This document shows positions 8,697 to 16,894 of a stretch of 64,000 nt of DNA, piece by piece. The DNA lies in NCBI GenBank assembly GCA_037482015.1, contig JBBFKT010000006.1, positions 62,001 through 126,000 of the forward strand. The letters run 5' to 3'. Positions within the stretch are counted from its first letter, which is position 1; every line of letters starts with the position of its first letter. This DNA comes from Thermodesulforhabdaceae bacterium. GTDB taxonomy: Bacteria; Desulfobacterota; Syntrophobacteria; Syntrophobacterales; Thermodesulforhabdaceae. A program made the position numbers and the translations under genes. The notes under the pieces were generated by a model. It worked only from the letters and a program-made list of their open reading frames with translations, searched no databases and had not been told where the DNA came from.

Positions 8697-10562
8697 TTAT
8701 TCCTCTTTCCCTAGATAAACTTCCACAACCTGGGGATTTTTTTTAATTTCATCCGGTGTCCCGGTGGCGAGGAGCTTTCCATAGTGAAGAACGGCAACTT
8801 GGTCTGAACGTTCCATCACCAGGTTCATGTCGTGTTCGATTATGAGCACTGTTATCCCCAAGTTCTTGATCTTTTCAATGAGCTCGCCGAATTGTTCTGT
8901 TTCTGCAGTGTTAAGTCCACCAGCCGGTTCGTCGAGCAACAATAGACGAGGTTCTGTTGCAAGCGCTCTCGCCACTTCAAGTAGTTTTTGTTTACCGAGA
9001 GGGAGAGAACCCGCTTCTTTGTATATTTCATCAACAAGCCCGACAAATTCAAGCCAATCTCGTGTTTTCTCAAAAATTACTCGTTCTTCTCTTGTCATAA
9101 AAGGAAGTCTTAGTGAGCAGGCGGTAAAACCTGATCTAGTTTTGGTGTGTCGTCCTATAGCAACGTTTTCTATTACGGTCATACGCTTAAAAAGAGCAAC
9201 ATTTTGAAAGGTTCTGGAAATGCCTAGAGCGGCAATTTTATGAGATGGAAGATTATCAATAGGCTTTCCATAGAAAGAGATTTGTCCTTTGGATGGTTTA
9301 ATGACACCACTTATGCAGTTCAGAAGTGTAGTTTTGCCAGCCCCGTTTGGACCGATGATGGCTTGTATGATGCCTGAAGGAACCGAGAGAGTAACATTGT
9401 GTAAAGCTTCGACGCCCCCAAAGCTTTTTCCCAGTTCCTTTACTTTCAGGATAAAAGTGTTTGGCTGTGGTTCCCGTTTTTCTCCGATCGTTATTTGCAA
9501 GTTAACACCTTTTGAAGAATTGTGCTCTCGTTGAAAATTTATTTCATTTCCACCTTGAGCACGTCCGAATAGTGAAGCCATGTTAAATCGCGCTCCTATC
9601 AGCGGAAAAAGCCCGTCTGGGAAGAAAAGCGAGATGACGAGCAGAATTAGACCGTAAATGAGAATTTCAAGCTCTGCAAAGACCTGAAGCCATTCATTAC
9701 TTAGAAATGTCAGAAAAAGGCTCCCTAAAAGGGATCCCCATATGCTTTGAATACCACCAACCATTACCATCAGGATGAACTTTATAGACCACACCAAATC
9801 AAAAGAGCTGGGATTGATGAATTCGACATAATGGGCGTAAAGACTTCCGGCAAAGGCTGCCATAGCTGCACTGATAACAAATATTTGCAGTTTGTAGCGA
9901 GCCGTGGGAACCCCCATGGCTTCTGCAGCTCTGTCATCTTCGTGGATTGCTCGAAGTGCTCTGCCTATTCTTGAATCCACAAGATTAAGGGCAAACAATA
10001 CAAAGATGGCGACCCAGAACCATGTAAAGTAATACCATTGTAGAGCGGATTTTAATGCCCATGGACCCAGGCTTAAACCAGGTATCCCAACAAGTCCTGA
10101 AGGTCCACCTGTCCAGTTTACTTCTTCGTTAAAAACAATGTGAACAATGACCCCAAACCCTAAAGTCGCCATAGCCAGGTAATGCCCTTTAAGCCGAAGG
10201 CTCGGCACGCCAATGGCAAAAGCTATAGCTGATGTTATTCCAATTCCAAGAAGAATCGCCAGGGGAGGGGAAAGATTGAAATGAGTGGTAAGAATTCCCG
10301 AAGAATAAGCTCCGAGTCCCATAAAAGCTGCTTGAGCAAGAGAAATCTGACCCGCATATCCCATAAGAAGCGAAAGCCCTATGGCTACAATTCCAAAGAT
10401 TCCCCCGAATATCATTACGTCTATGTAGTGGTTAATGACCGGGCTTTGTTGAGCAATCAAGGGGAAAATAGCTATCAGGAGAATGAAAATTAAAAATCCT
10501 GGAAAATTCTTTCTGTTCACGGCTTTTTGGCAATCCTTTCTAAGGTTATTTCGCTCTCCCAA
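8697..10562 (-). CDS. LivM-LivG fusion: Liv-type ABC permease and ATPase in one chain
   Basis: A 621-aa protein. Residues 1 to about 345 are a LivM-type inner-membrane permease with eight or more helices and the LivM block YAGQISLAQAAFMGLGAY. After a hydrophilic linker (about 345-365) comes a complete LivG-type ATPase: Walker A GPNGAGKTT, signature region SLPLGKQKLLEVARAL, Walker B LLLLDEPAGGL and IIEHDMNLVM. LivM-LivG fusions are known; they fix the permease to its ATPase. The start is a TTG behind AAGGA, overlapping the livH stop by 17 bp, and is the least certain point: an in-frame GTG at 10520 is an alternative. Note that the signature reads LPLGKQK where most LivG have L-S-Y-G-x-Q. Confidence 0.9.
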   Translation of the reverse strand: MGERNNLRKDCQKAVNRKNFPGFLIFILLIAIFPLIAQQSPVINHYIDVMIFGGIFGIVAIGLSLLMGYAGQISLAQAAFMGLGAYSSGILTTHFNLSPPLAILLGIGITSAIAFAIGVPSLRLKGHYLAMATLGFGVIVHIVFNEEVNWTGGPSGLVGIPGLSLGPWALKSALQWYYFTWFWVAIFVLFALNLVDSRIGRALRAIHEDDRAAEAMGVPTARYKLQIFVISAAMAAFAGSLYAHYVEFINPSSFDLVWSIKFILMVMVGGIQSIWGSLLGSLFLTFLSNEWLQVFAELEILIYGLILLVISLFFPDGLFPLIGARFNMASLFGRAQGGNEINFQREHNSSKGVNLQITIGEKREPQPNTFILKVKELGKSFGGVEALHNVTLSVPSGIIQAIIGPNGAGKTTLLNCISGVIKPSKGQISFYGKPIDNLPSHKIAALGISRTFQNVALFKRMTVIENVAIGRHTKTRSGFTACSLRLPFMTREERVIFEKTRDWLEFVGLVDEIYKEAGSLPLGKQKLLEVARALATEPRLLLLDEPAGGLNTAETEQFGELIEKIKNLGITVLIIEHDMNLVMERSDQVAVLHYGKLLATGTPDEIKKNPQVVEVYLGKEE

Positions 10563-11406
10563 ATAATCCTTCAGGTTTTACAAAAAGAACTGCAAGAAGA
10601 GCTATTAAAGCAACAGCATCCTTGTAGCCCGATGATAGATAACCGGCGCAGAGGGATTCTGCAATCCCGATAAATACTCCCGCTACGAGTGCCCCCCAGA
10701 AATTTCCTAATCCTCCCAGAACAGCCACACTGAAGCCCTTGAGTCCAAGAAGCGCTCCACGATCGTATTCCATAAGGGATAGGGGCGTGATGATTACTCC
10801 TCCAGCAGCTCCTAGAGCGGCGCTCAGGGTGAAAGATAACAATATCATTTGTCGCACAGGAATCCCCATCATTCTTGCAGCTACTGGATTATCAGCGCAG
10901 GCGCACATGGCCTTTCCGTAATAAGATTTGTGGAAAAAGATGGAAAGCCCTGCAATGATGATAAGACTAATTCCCACAATCCACAGACTTTGGCGCTGAA
11001 GAGCCGCCCCAGCAATAATCCAGGGCGCGCCTCCTGAAAATGGAGGAAGGCTGTAAGGGTCTTTTCCCCAAATGAACATAGCGATGCCTTTTAGAACAAT
11101 GGAAAAGGCTATGGTTACAATGATCAGTGTGAGAATACTCTGGCTTTTGGCATGGCGGACAGCGAACTTTTCAAAGCAGAGCCCCACACAGCTTACAATT
11201 GCGATAGCCGCAAGGAAGGCTAGCCATAAAGGTAAATGCAAGCTTTCGTAAAAGAAAACAGCGCATAGCCCTCCAAGCATAACAAATTCGCCTTGAGCAA
11301 AATTGATAATCTCGGTGACGTTGTAAATAATGTTATATCCTAGAGCAACTAACACATAGATCATGCCCACAGTGATACCAGAAACTGCATACTGAACCCA
11401 TTCCAT
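10546..11406 (-). CDS. livH: Liv-type ABC transporter permease LivH
   Basis: A 286-aa inner-membrane permease with about eight hydrophobic helices. The LivH family block NIIYNVTEIINFAQGEFVMLGG occupies residues 25-46 in part, and AVLGGLGNFWGALVAGVFIG near residue 225 is the ATPase-contact loop. It pairs with LivM in the HAAT family of importers for hydrophobic amino acids and related acids. It overlaps the LivM-LivG fusion by 17 bp. A strong hairpin lies upstream, between livK and livH. Confidence 0.93.
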   Translation of the reverse strand: MEWVQYAVSGITVGMIYVLVALGYNIIYNVTEIINFAQGEFVMLGGLCAVFFYESLHLPLWLAFLAAIAIVSCVGLCFEKFAVRHAKSQSILTLIIVTIAFSIVLKGIAMFIWGKDPYSLPPFSGGAPWIIAGAALQRQSLWIVGISLIIIAGLSIFFHKSYYGKAMCACADNPVAARMMGIPVRQMILLSFTLSAALGAAGGVIITPLSLMEYDRGALLGLKGFSVAVLGGLGNFWGALVAGVFIGIAESLCAGYLSSGYKDAVALIALLAVLFVKPEGLFGRAK

Positions 11407-11486
11407 AGGTTGACCTATTGTCCTCCATATTTTGCGTAAAGAATACCTTAACCGTTATTATACTTTTTAATCTTGCCTGCTGAAGT

Positions 11487-11510
11487 GGGGACATGTTGGA
11501 ACATGTCCCC
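11487..11510 (-). promoter_or_regulatory. Intercistronic hairpin between substrate-binding protein and livH
   Basis: A perfect inverted repeat with 11-bp arms (GGGGACATGTT and its complement) and a 2-nt centre, without a T-run on the minus strand. Such stems often stabilise the 3' end of an abundant binding-protein message or partly attenuate read-through into the permease genes. That role is inferred from position. Confidence 0.5.
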
Positions 11511-11527
11511 TTTGATTTACATGAGTC

Positions 11528-12727
11528 TTACTTTGCTAATGCCCAGTCGCCATTACGAACTTCAACCATTATCAGATCTTTCTTCGTAAGTCCATTGTGA
11601 TCCTCAGGTGAGAAATTAAATACTCCGCTTTGTCCCACAAAACCTTTCAGATTTTCCAGATAGTCGCGAATCTTTCCAGGATCATTTCCTACAGCTCTAA
11701 AGGCAGATAGTGCAAGCTGAACAGCATCCCAGGCATATCCCCCAAAGGCAGAAACCGGTTCCTTATGGAGAGCTTCATAGGCTGCGGCGTATTCCGTTGT
11801 CACCTTTTTTTGAGGATGATCATCAGGGAGCAGCTTTCCGATAATCACTGGAGAAATGGGCAACAGGACGCCTTCAGCATTTTTTCCGAGAATATCAAGA
11901 TTCTTTCTACTTCCAAAACCATGGCTCTGGAAAAGAGGAATATCAGTCATGCCGAGATTTTTCCATGTTTGAACGGCAAGAATTTGAGTAGGACCAATGG
12001 ACCAGTTTATGATGGCATCTGGCTTTAATGAGCGTATTTTCGTGAACTGGGCGGTTAAATCGGTGTCCTTCGGACCATATCTCTCATCAGCAACAATTTC
12101 TATACCATAGTTTGATGCGTATTTTAGAAGTTCTTCTCTGCCGCTTGCTCCAAAGCCGGTAGAATCTGATAAAATACCAACTTTACGTATTCCCTTGTTC
12201 CGCATGTATTCATACATTTGCTCTACAGCGTGTTGATCGGACTGAGCCGTTTTGAAGATCCAGCGTCTTTCGTTCACCGGTGTTACAATCTTATAACTGG
12301 CTGCGCAAGAAATAAGGGGTATTTTTGCTTCTTCTGCAATAGGAACAACTGCGAGACTTTCACCACTTCTTGTGGGGCCTACAATGACCGAAACCATGTC
12401 TTTTTTGATGAGCCTTTTAGCAGCCAAAGCGGCTTTTGTGGTGTCGCTTTCATCGTCATAGACTATGAGTTCCACAGGATGTCCATTGATACCTCCCTTT
12501 TTGTTAACTTCTTCAACTATCATGAGAGCCGTTTTCTTTTCTGGTTCCCCCAGGAAGGAACCTACTCCAGTAACCGAAAATATTGCCCCAATTTTGTATG
12601 GTTCCTTATCCCCTGCGTTTACTTTGTGAAAGCCCAAAATTATGCCAAAGATAACAACCAGAGAAATCGTGGTCATCATGAACCAGCTAAGTTTTCCAAT
12701 GCTTTTGCTTTTCTTGCTCTTTTCCAT
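11528..12727 (-). CDS. Liv-type ABC transporter substrate-binding protein (copy 1)
   Basis: A 399-aa periplasmic binding protein of the Leu/Ile/Val-binding (peripla_BP_6) type. An uncleaved or signal-peptide-like helix covers residues 12-33; no lipobox is visible. The family start YKIGAIFSVTGVGSFLGEPE and the ligand-site regions IVGPTRSGESLAV and PLISCAASYKIVTP are present. It is a close paralogue of the protein encoded just upstream (13092-14267), with long identical stretches such as YGIEIVADERYGPKDTDLTA. The ligand is unknown; the neighbour paaK suggests an aromatic or aromatic-derived compound. A hairpin separates it from livH and two terminators separate it from copy 2. Confidence 0.9.
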   Translation of the reverse strand: MEKSKKSKSIGKLSWFMMTTISLVVIFGIILGFHKVNAGDKEPYKIGAIFSVTGVGSFLGEPEKKTALMIVEEVNKKGGINGHPVELIVYDDESDTTKAALAAKRLIKKDMVSVIVGPTRSGESLAVVPIAEEAKIPLISCAASYKIVTPVNERRWIFKTAQSDQHAVEQMYEYMRNKGIRKVGILSDSTGFGASGREELLKYASNYGIEIVADERYGPKDTDLTAQFTKIRSLKPDAIINWSIGPTQILAVQTWKNLGMTDIPLFQSHGFGSRKNLDILGKNAEGVLLPISPVIIGKLLPDDHPQKKVTTEYAAAYEALHKEPVSAFGGYAWDAVQLALSAFRAVGNDPGKIRDYLENLKGFVGQSGVFNFSPEDHNGLTKKDLIMVEVRNGDWALAK

Positions 12728-12774
12728 GACTTATCCTCCTTTTGGAATTGAACATTTTAGTTGTTGATAAAAAT

Positions 12775-12806
12775 AAAAGCCGTGAGCTTTTACGCCCACG
12801 GCTTTT
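12775..12806 (-). terminator. Terminator/attenuator hairpin just upstream of livK copy 1
   Basis: Arms AAAAGCCGTG (12775-12784) and its complement (12797-12806), extended on the minus strand by G-U pairs, then TTTTATTTTTATC toward the gene. It is second of two in tandem and lies only about 45 nt before the start codon of copy 1, so it could also act as a leader attenuator. Confidence 0.6.
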
Positions 12807-12816
12807 ACCAAAAACA

Positions 12817-12863
12817 AAAAGCCGCAGGCGATCCACCTGCCTGGGGGATCACCTGCGACTTTT
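12817..12863 (-). terminator. Terminator after livK copy 2
   Basis: A long imperfect stem, 12817-12834 with 12846-12863. The two mismatches are C-A on the plus strand but G-U on the minus strand, so the hairpin is built for minus-strand RNA. It is followed on that strand by TTTTTGTTTTTGG. Confidence 0.75.
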
Positions 12864-13091
12864 CTTTTTCCGTGTTAAGAGCGAACTATTTTTCGCCCTA
12901 TCTAATTATATCATCCTCAAATTGTCCAATCCCGTCGCAGGCTCCCCCTTTCGAAAAAAGCAAAAGAAGAAGCCGTTACGGGATTGTTTAGAGTTCACCA
13001 CCATTAACCGTTGCTCCTTTTTAAGTTTAAAAAGCTGCTAAAATTTTCACAACTTCACCATTACAACAAAAAATTATAAAGGGTCAAGATC

Positions 13092-14267
13092 TTATTTTGC
13101 AATTGCCCAGTTGCCCTTAACAACCTGAACTATTATAAGATCCTTCTTCCCAAGGCCGTTGTGATCTGTCTGTGAGAAATTAAAAACTCCTAATTGCCCG
13201 ATAAAATTTTGCCTTTTTTCAATGTAGTCTCTTATTTTCGCTCTATCGGGTCCTACATTAGCCAGTGCATCAATGGCGAGCATAAGTGCATCCCAGGCAT
13301 GTCCACCGAAAGACGACACTGCCTCGTTGAACTTGCTTTCGTATTCTTTTGTGTAAGCCATAATGACCTGCTTTTGAGGATGATCGTCAGGAAGGATAGG
13401 TCCTATGACTACAGGAGGAAGTGGCACATAAAGCCCCTCTGCATCCTCCCCAAGCATTTCCAGATTTTTCTTATTTCCAAAGCCGTGGCTTTGGAAAAAG
13501 ATCGTATTGGTCATGCCAAGTTGACGCCAGGTTTTAGTGGCCAAAATCTGAGTGGGACCGATGGACCAGTTGATAACGGCATCTGGTTTGGCTCCCTTAA
13601 TTTTGGTAAACTGAGCTGTTAGATCAGTATCCTTGGGTCCGTATCGTTCATCGGCAACAATTTCTATGCCGTAATTCGGAGCATATTTAAGAAGCTCTTC
13701 TCTTCCACTTGCTCCATAACTTGTTGAGTCCGTGAGAATCGCTACCTTTTTAACGCCTTTTTCCTTCATGAATTCGTAGATTTTTTCTGCTACATGACTG
13801 TCGGATGGTGCCACTTTGAAAATCCATTTTCTTTCTTCAGGTGGCGTAACTATTTTATAGCTTGAAGCACAAGAGATAAGCGGCACCTGCTCTTTTTCCG
13901 CAACGGGGGCAACCGCCAGACTTTCTCCGCTTCTTGTAGGACCAATGATAACTGAAACTTCATCTTTGGAGATGAGCCGCTTTGCTGCCAGGATGGCTTT
14001 TGTAGAATCACTTTCATCGTCGTATATGATAAGTTCCAGCTTATGACCCTTTATGCCTCCCTGAGCATTGATATTGTCGCGGATCATCTCAGCGGTCTTC
14101 TTTTCTGGTTCTCCAAGGAAAGAAGCTACTCCAGTTACGGAAAATATAGCTCCAACCTTGTAAGGTTCATTACCGCTGCTACTGAAAGAACTTTTTGTCA
14201 CTCCCATCAAGGCAACCAAAAACGCCACCATTACAACGATTGTCCCAACCCACAACTTTCCTTTCAT
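13092..14267 (-). CDS. Liv-type ABC transporter substrate-binding protein (copy 2)
   Basis: A 391-aa periplasmic binding protein, paralogue of the next gene downstream. A signal peptide covers residues 1 to about 29 (GTIVVMVAFLVALMGV core). It shares with copy 1 the blocks VTGVASFLGEPEKKTAEMI, IIGPTRSGESLAVAPVAE and ISCASSYKIVTP. Both probably feed the single LivHMGF transporter, with different affinity or ligand; this is inferred. Only 30 bp separate its start from the nicotinate phosphoribosyltransferase stop, so its promoter lies inside that gene or it is read from the upstream operon. Confidence 0.9.
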   Translation of the reverse strand: MKGKLWVGTIVVMVAFLVALMGVTKSSFSSSGNEPYKVGAIFSVTGVASFLGEPEKKTAEMIRDNINAQGGIKGHKLELIIYDDESDSTKAILAAKRLISKDEVSVIIGPTRSGESLAVAPVAEKEQVPLISCASSYKIVTPPEERKWIFKVAPSDSHVAEKIYEFMKEKGVKKVAILTDSTSYGASGREELLKYAPNYGIEIVADERYGPKDTDLTAQFTKIKGAKPDAVINWSIGPTQILATKTWRQLGMTNTIFFQSHGFGNKKNLEMLGEDAEGLYVPLPPVVIGPILPDDHPQKQVIMAYTKEYESKFNEAVSSFGGHAWDALMLAIDALANVGPDRAKIRDYIEKRQNFIGQLGVFNFSQTDHNGLGKKDLIIVQVVKGNWAIAK

Positions 14268-14297
14268 TTCTTTTCCTCCCTTTGCATGAGTGCACTA

Positions 14298-15656
14298 CTA
14301 CTCGTAAATTTTTTTCTCCTCCGCCGTTTGCTCTTCCAGTTCTACAAGCGCCTTCCCTATGACAACTCTGTAGTGTTCCTGTGGCTCCAGAGCTTTAAGC
14401 CCTTGGGAAAGGCGACGATACTGTTCTTGAAGCCTTTCTCGCGCTACCTTAATCCCCTCCGGTTCTTTTACAATGCGTCCGTTTTTCACTACCTCCACAA
14501 GGAGTGGTTCCCCCTTTTGAGATTGATCCCATGCTACCGTAAGCACATCGTGACTCATCATGCCTTCCCTGGTGTAGTATCGAAAGACCTGTTTTGGAGA
14601 AACCCATGATCGCTTGCCAGGCGAAAGCTTCAGAACCGGTTTTCCTTCGTATTCTACAAGCTTATAGGCAAGATCAAGATAGGGAGCATCGGCAGAAACG
14701 CCCATTTTGGTTCCGATTCCCACAACATCGATGTAAGCACCACTGTTTATAAGTTTATTGAGACGGTATTCGTCCAGGCTTCCACTTGCCATAATGGATA
14801 CATCGCCAAGTCCGTGAGTTATAAAGATGTTTTTTACTTGATGGCTTAGTTCCACAAGATCGCCACTGTCAAGTCGGACTCCTCTAAGATTAAAGCCTCT
14901 TTCCTTGAGCCACTTAGCCACTTCTACAGCCTTGTAAGCCGCTTTGATTGTGTCGTAAGTATCCAGAAGCAATACGGTAGATTCGGGAAAAGTTCTCGCG
15001 TAGGCAAAAAATGCGTCCAGTTCGTGTTCGAAACTCATAATGTATGAATGCGCCATAGTGCCGAACACGGGTATTCCGTAGAGCTTTCCCGCCAGAAGGT
15101 TGCTTGTGCCGAGAAACCCCACCAGATAGCTTGATCTCGCGACCTTTACAGCGGCGTCGGCTCCGTGAGTGCGCCTGAGGGAAAAGTCAACCAGCCCTCG
15201 TCCCTGAGCTGCCTCAACACAGCGAGCAGCTTTTGAAGCTATAAGAGTTTCGATGTGAAAGATGTTCATTACAAGGGATTCCAGAATCTGGCTTTCTATG
15301 ATTGGAGCAGTTATTTCAATAATTGGTTCATAGGGAAAGAAAATAGTTCCTTCTGGAAGAGCTCGCACCGTTCCGGAGAAGCGGAAGTTTTTAAGGTAGT
15401 TCAAAAAGTCTTCAGAAAATTTACCAATGGATCTAAGATAATCAATAGCTTCCGAAGAAAACCGGAACTGTTCTAAAATGTCCAGAAAACTTTCAAGTCC
15501 AGCCGCTACGAAGTATCCTCGAGTGGGTGGGCAGTCCCGAATATAAAGGCTAAAGGTAGCTTCCCCTAGCTTCCCCTCCTTGAAATAGCTTGCTGCCATT
15601 GTGATTTCATAAAGGTCAGTGAGTAGTTCTGGTTCATACTTGTGCCAGTGAATCAT
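14298..15656 (-). CDS. pncB: Nicotinate phosphoribosyltransferase
   Basis: A cytoplasmic NAD-salvage enzyme of about 452 aa that joins nicotinate and phosphoribosyl pyrophosphate to nicotinate mononucleotide. Near the start, LLTDLYEITMAASYFKEG is the family's Y-x-x-x-M entry; RLDSGDLVELSHQ and IMASGSLDEYRL with VVGIGTKMG form the phosphate-binding barrel region. I place the start at the ATG at 15656, which overlaps the nicotinamidase stop as ATGA and has GGAG 9 nt upstream. The reading frame stays open another 20 codons upstream but without a ribosome binding site. The product of PncA is its substrate, so the pair is a two-step route. Confidence 0.9.
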   Translation of the reverse strand: MIHWHKYEPELLTDLYEITMAASYFKEGKLGEATFSLYIRDCPPTRGYFVAAGLESFLDILEQFRFSSEAIDYLRSIGKFSEDFLNYLKNFRFSGTVRALPEGTIFFPYEPIIEITAPIIESQILESLVMNIFHIETLIASKAARCVEAAQGRGLVDFSLRRTHGADAAVKVARSSYLVGFLGTSNLLAGKLYGIPVFGTMAHSYIMSFEHELDAFFAYARTFPESTVLLLDTYDTIKAAYKAVEVAKWLKERGFNLRGVRLDSGDLVELSHQVKNIFITHGLGDVSIMASGSLDEYRLNKLINSGAYIDVVGIGTKMGVSADAPYLDLAYKLVEYEGKPVLKLSPGKRSWVSPKQVFRYYTREGMMSHDVLTVAWDQSQKGEPLLVEVVKNGRIVKEPEGIKVARERLQEQYRRLSQGLKALEPQEHYRVVIGKALVELEEQTAEEKKIYE

Positions 15657-16195
15657 TGTGGAATGCTCCATAAAAGTTTTGCGCCAAAGATTACGTCCAT
15701 TCTTTCCAGAGCGCAATCATGCTGTCGGGGATTAATGTCCCCGAGGCAAGGAAGGGGTAGCACCACAGTATAGTCACGGTATCTAAGATCTACCACTGTA
15801 TCCATGACACAGATAGATGTGCAAACACCAATTACCCAAATTTCTTTGGGATTATATTTTGCCAGGATTTCGTCGAGGTTTGTTTGAAATAGAGCACTGA
15901 ATCGGGGTTTGGTTACGATTATATCCCCCGGTTGAGGTTTTATTTCATCGATGAATTCTCCTCCCCAGGTGTTTTTTATGGCATGGCGGGGAAAGCGTTT
16001 GAATTCTGGATCGTTTTCGTCATGAGCGTCCTGAACGTAGATCACCGGATAACCTCTGTTCCTGAACCAGGCGATTAACTCAGCGGAAGGCTTTATAATT
16101 TTGTTACGCACGCTGTCTCCGCAGTAAAGTTTTCCCTTCGGGTGGAGGAAATCATTCAACATATCTATCACGAGTAGAACTTTTTCAACTGACAT
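15653..16195 (-). CDS. pncA: Nicotinamidase / isochorismatase-family hydrolase
   Basis: A 180-aa hydrolase that deamidates nicotinamide to nicotinate. The catalytic triad is visible: Asp11 (LLVIDMLNDF), Lys96 (IVTKPRFSALFQT) and Cys129 (GVCTSICVMDT). The likely metal ligands Asp56, His58 and His71 are in place. Its stop overlaps the pncB start (ATGA). A GGGAGGG ribosome binding site precedes the ATG. It lies 53 bp after the macro-domain gene, giving the order macro, pncA, pncB. Confidence 0.92.
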   Translation of the reverse strand: MSVEKVLLVIDMLNDFLHPKGKLYCGDSVRNKIIKPSAELIAWFRNRGYPVIYVQDAHDENDPEFKRFPRHAIKNTWGGEFIDEIKPQPGDIIVTKPRFSALFQTNLDEILAKYNPKEIWVIGVCTSICVMDTVVDLRYRDYTVVLPLPCLGDINPRQHDCALERMDVIFGAKLLWSIPQ

Positions 16196-16248
16196 GTTTT
16201 TGTCCCTCCCTGCTTAGTGGTTTTTCGGTATTGTCCAGGAGGAAGTCC

Positions 16249-16785
16249 CTATAAGGAAGGTATACTTTCAAGGGTCTTTTCGAAGATTTCCAGATCCTCT
16301 TTTGAATAGAGACAGAAGACCACTTCTTCGAGAGTCGTTTCCTGATTTTTCAGAAATTCCTGAGCGGTCTTGAGCATGATAGAGGCGCATCGATCTTTAG
16401 GAAAGCCGAAAATGCCTGTGCTTATGGCGGGAAAGGCAACGTTCTTGCAACCCTTTTCTGTGGCTCTAAGTAAGCTGTTCCATGTGGCGTTTCGTAGCTT
16501 TTCGTCCTCGTTTCCTTCTCCGTATCTAGGTCCAACCGCATGAATAACATACTTTGCTTTAAGATTTCCTGCTCCTGTAACTACCGCTTCTCCAACTTTA
16601 ATCCTGCCGATTTTGTTGCATTCTTCCTGGATGCTGGGACCACCCTTTTTCTTGATTGCTCCCGCGACTCCACCTCCAAGAATGAGATCTTCATTGGCGG
16701 CATTGACAATTGCGTCGGTGGAAAGTTCAGTGATGTCCCCCTGGGTAAGAACGATTTTTTTGCCGGGCTTGACAACTCTTTCCAT
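16249..16785 (-). CDS. Macro-domain protein (ADP-ribose binding / de-ADP-ribosylase)
   Basis: A 178-aa single macro domain. The signatures are GDITELSTDAIVNAAN, then LGGGVAGAI with the catalytic-loop glycines, VIHAVGPRY and PAISTGIFGFP. These match MacroD-type enzymes that bind ADP-ribose and hydrolyse O-acetyl-ADP-ribose or mono-ADP-ribosyl modifications. It is first in a minus-strand group with nicotinamidase and nicotinate phosphoribosyltransferase, so it may handle the ADP-ribose side of NAD breakdown while the other two recover the nicotinamide side. The link is inferred from the neighbourhood. The ribosome binding site is AGGAGG. Confidence 0.9.
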   Translation of the reverse strand: MERVVKPGKKIVLTQGDITELSTDAIVNAANEDLILGGGVAGAIKKKGGPSIQEECNKIGRIKVGEAVVTGAGNLKAKYVIHAVGPRYGEGNEDEKLRNATWNSLLRATEKGCKNVAFPAISTGIFGFPKDRCASIMLKTAQEFLKNQETTLEEVVFCLYSKEDLEIFEKTLESIPSL

Positions 16786-16858
16786 AGGCCGCCTCCTCGT
16801 CTTTTCCCGTCTGCTTCTAAAAGGCAGGGACGGTTAAAAGACCAAAAATAGATTACGA

Positions 16859-16877
16859 GGTGGGGGAATAGCCCACC
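16859..16877 (-). terminator. Weak terminator-like hairpin after acnA
   Basis: Arms GGTGGG and CCCACC around a 7-nt loop, with TATTTTTGG some 10 nt further on the minus strand. It lies in the 109-bp gap between the aconitase stop and the macro-domain start. Confidence 0.4.
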
Positions 16878-16894
16878 CCTTAAAAAGGTTTCCT

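Larger units (their letters stand above)
12728..13091 (-). other. Intergenic region with tandem terminators between two binding-protein genes
   Basis: A 364-bp stretch without a supportable gene. It holds two terminator hairpins reading leftward (12817-12863 and 12775-12806), and near 12928-12985 a weaker inverted repeat (AATCCCGT and its complement, 42-nt gap). A plus-strand reading frame here has no family resemblance and runs through the hairpins. Confidence 0.6.

Noticed and set aside
12742-13041. A 99-aa plus-strand frame between the two binding-protein genes
   Set aside because: It runs through two terminator hairpins and has no family resemblance or ribosome binding site.
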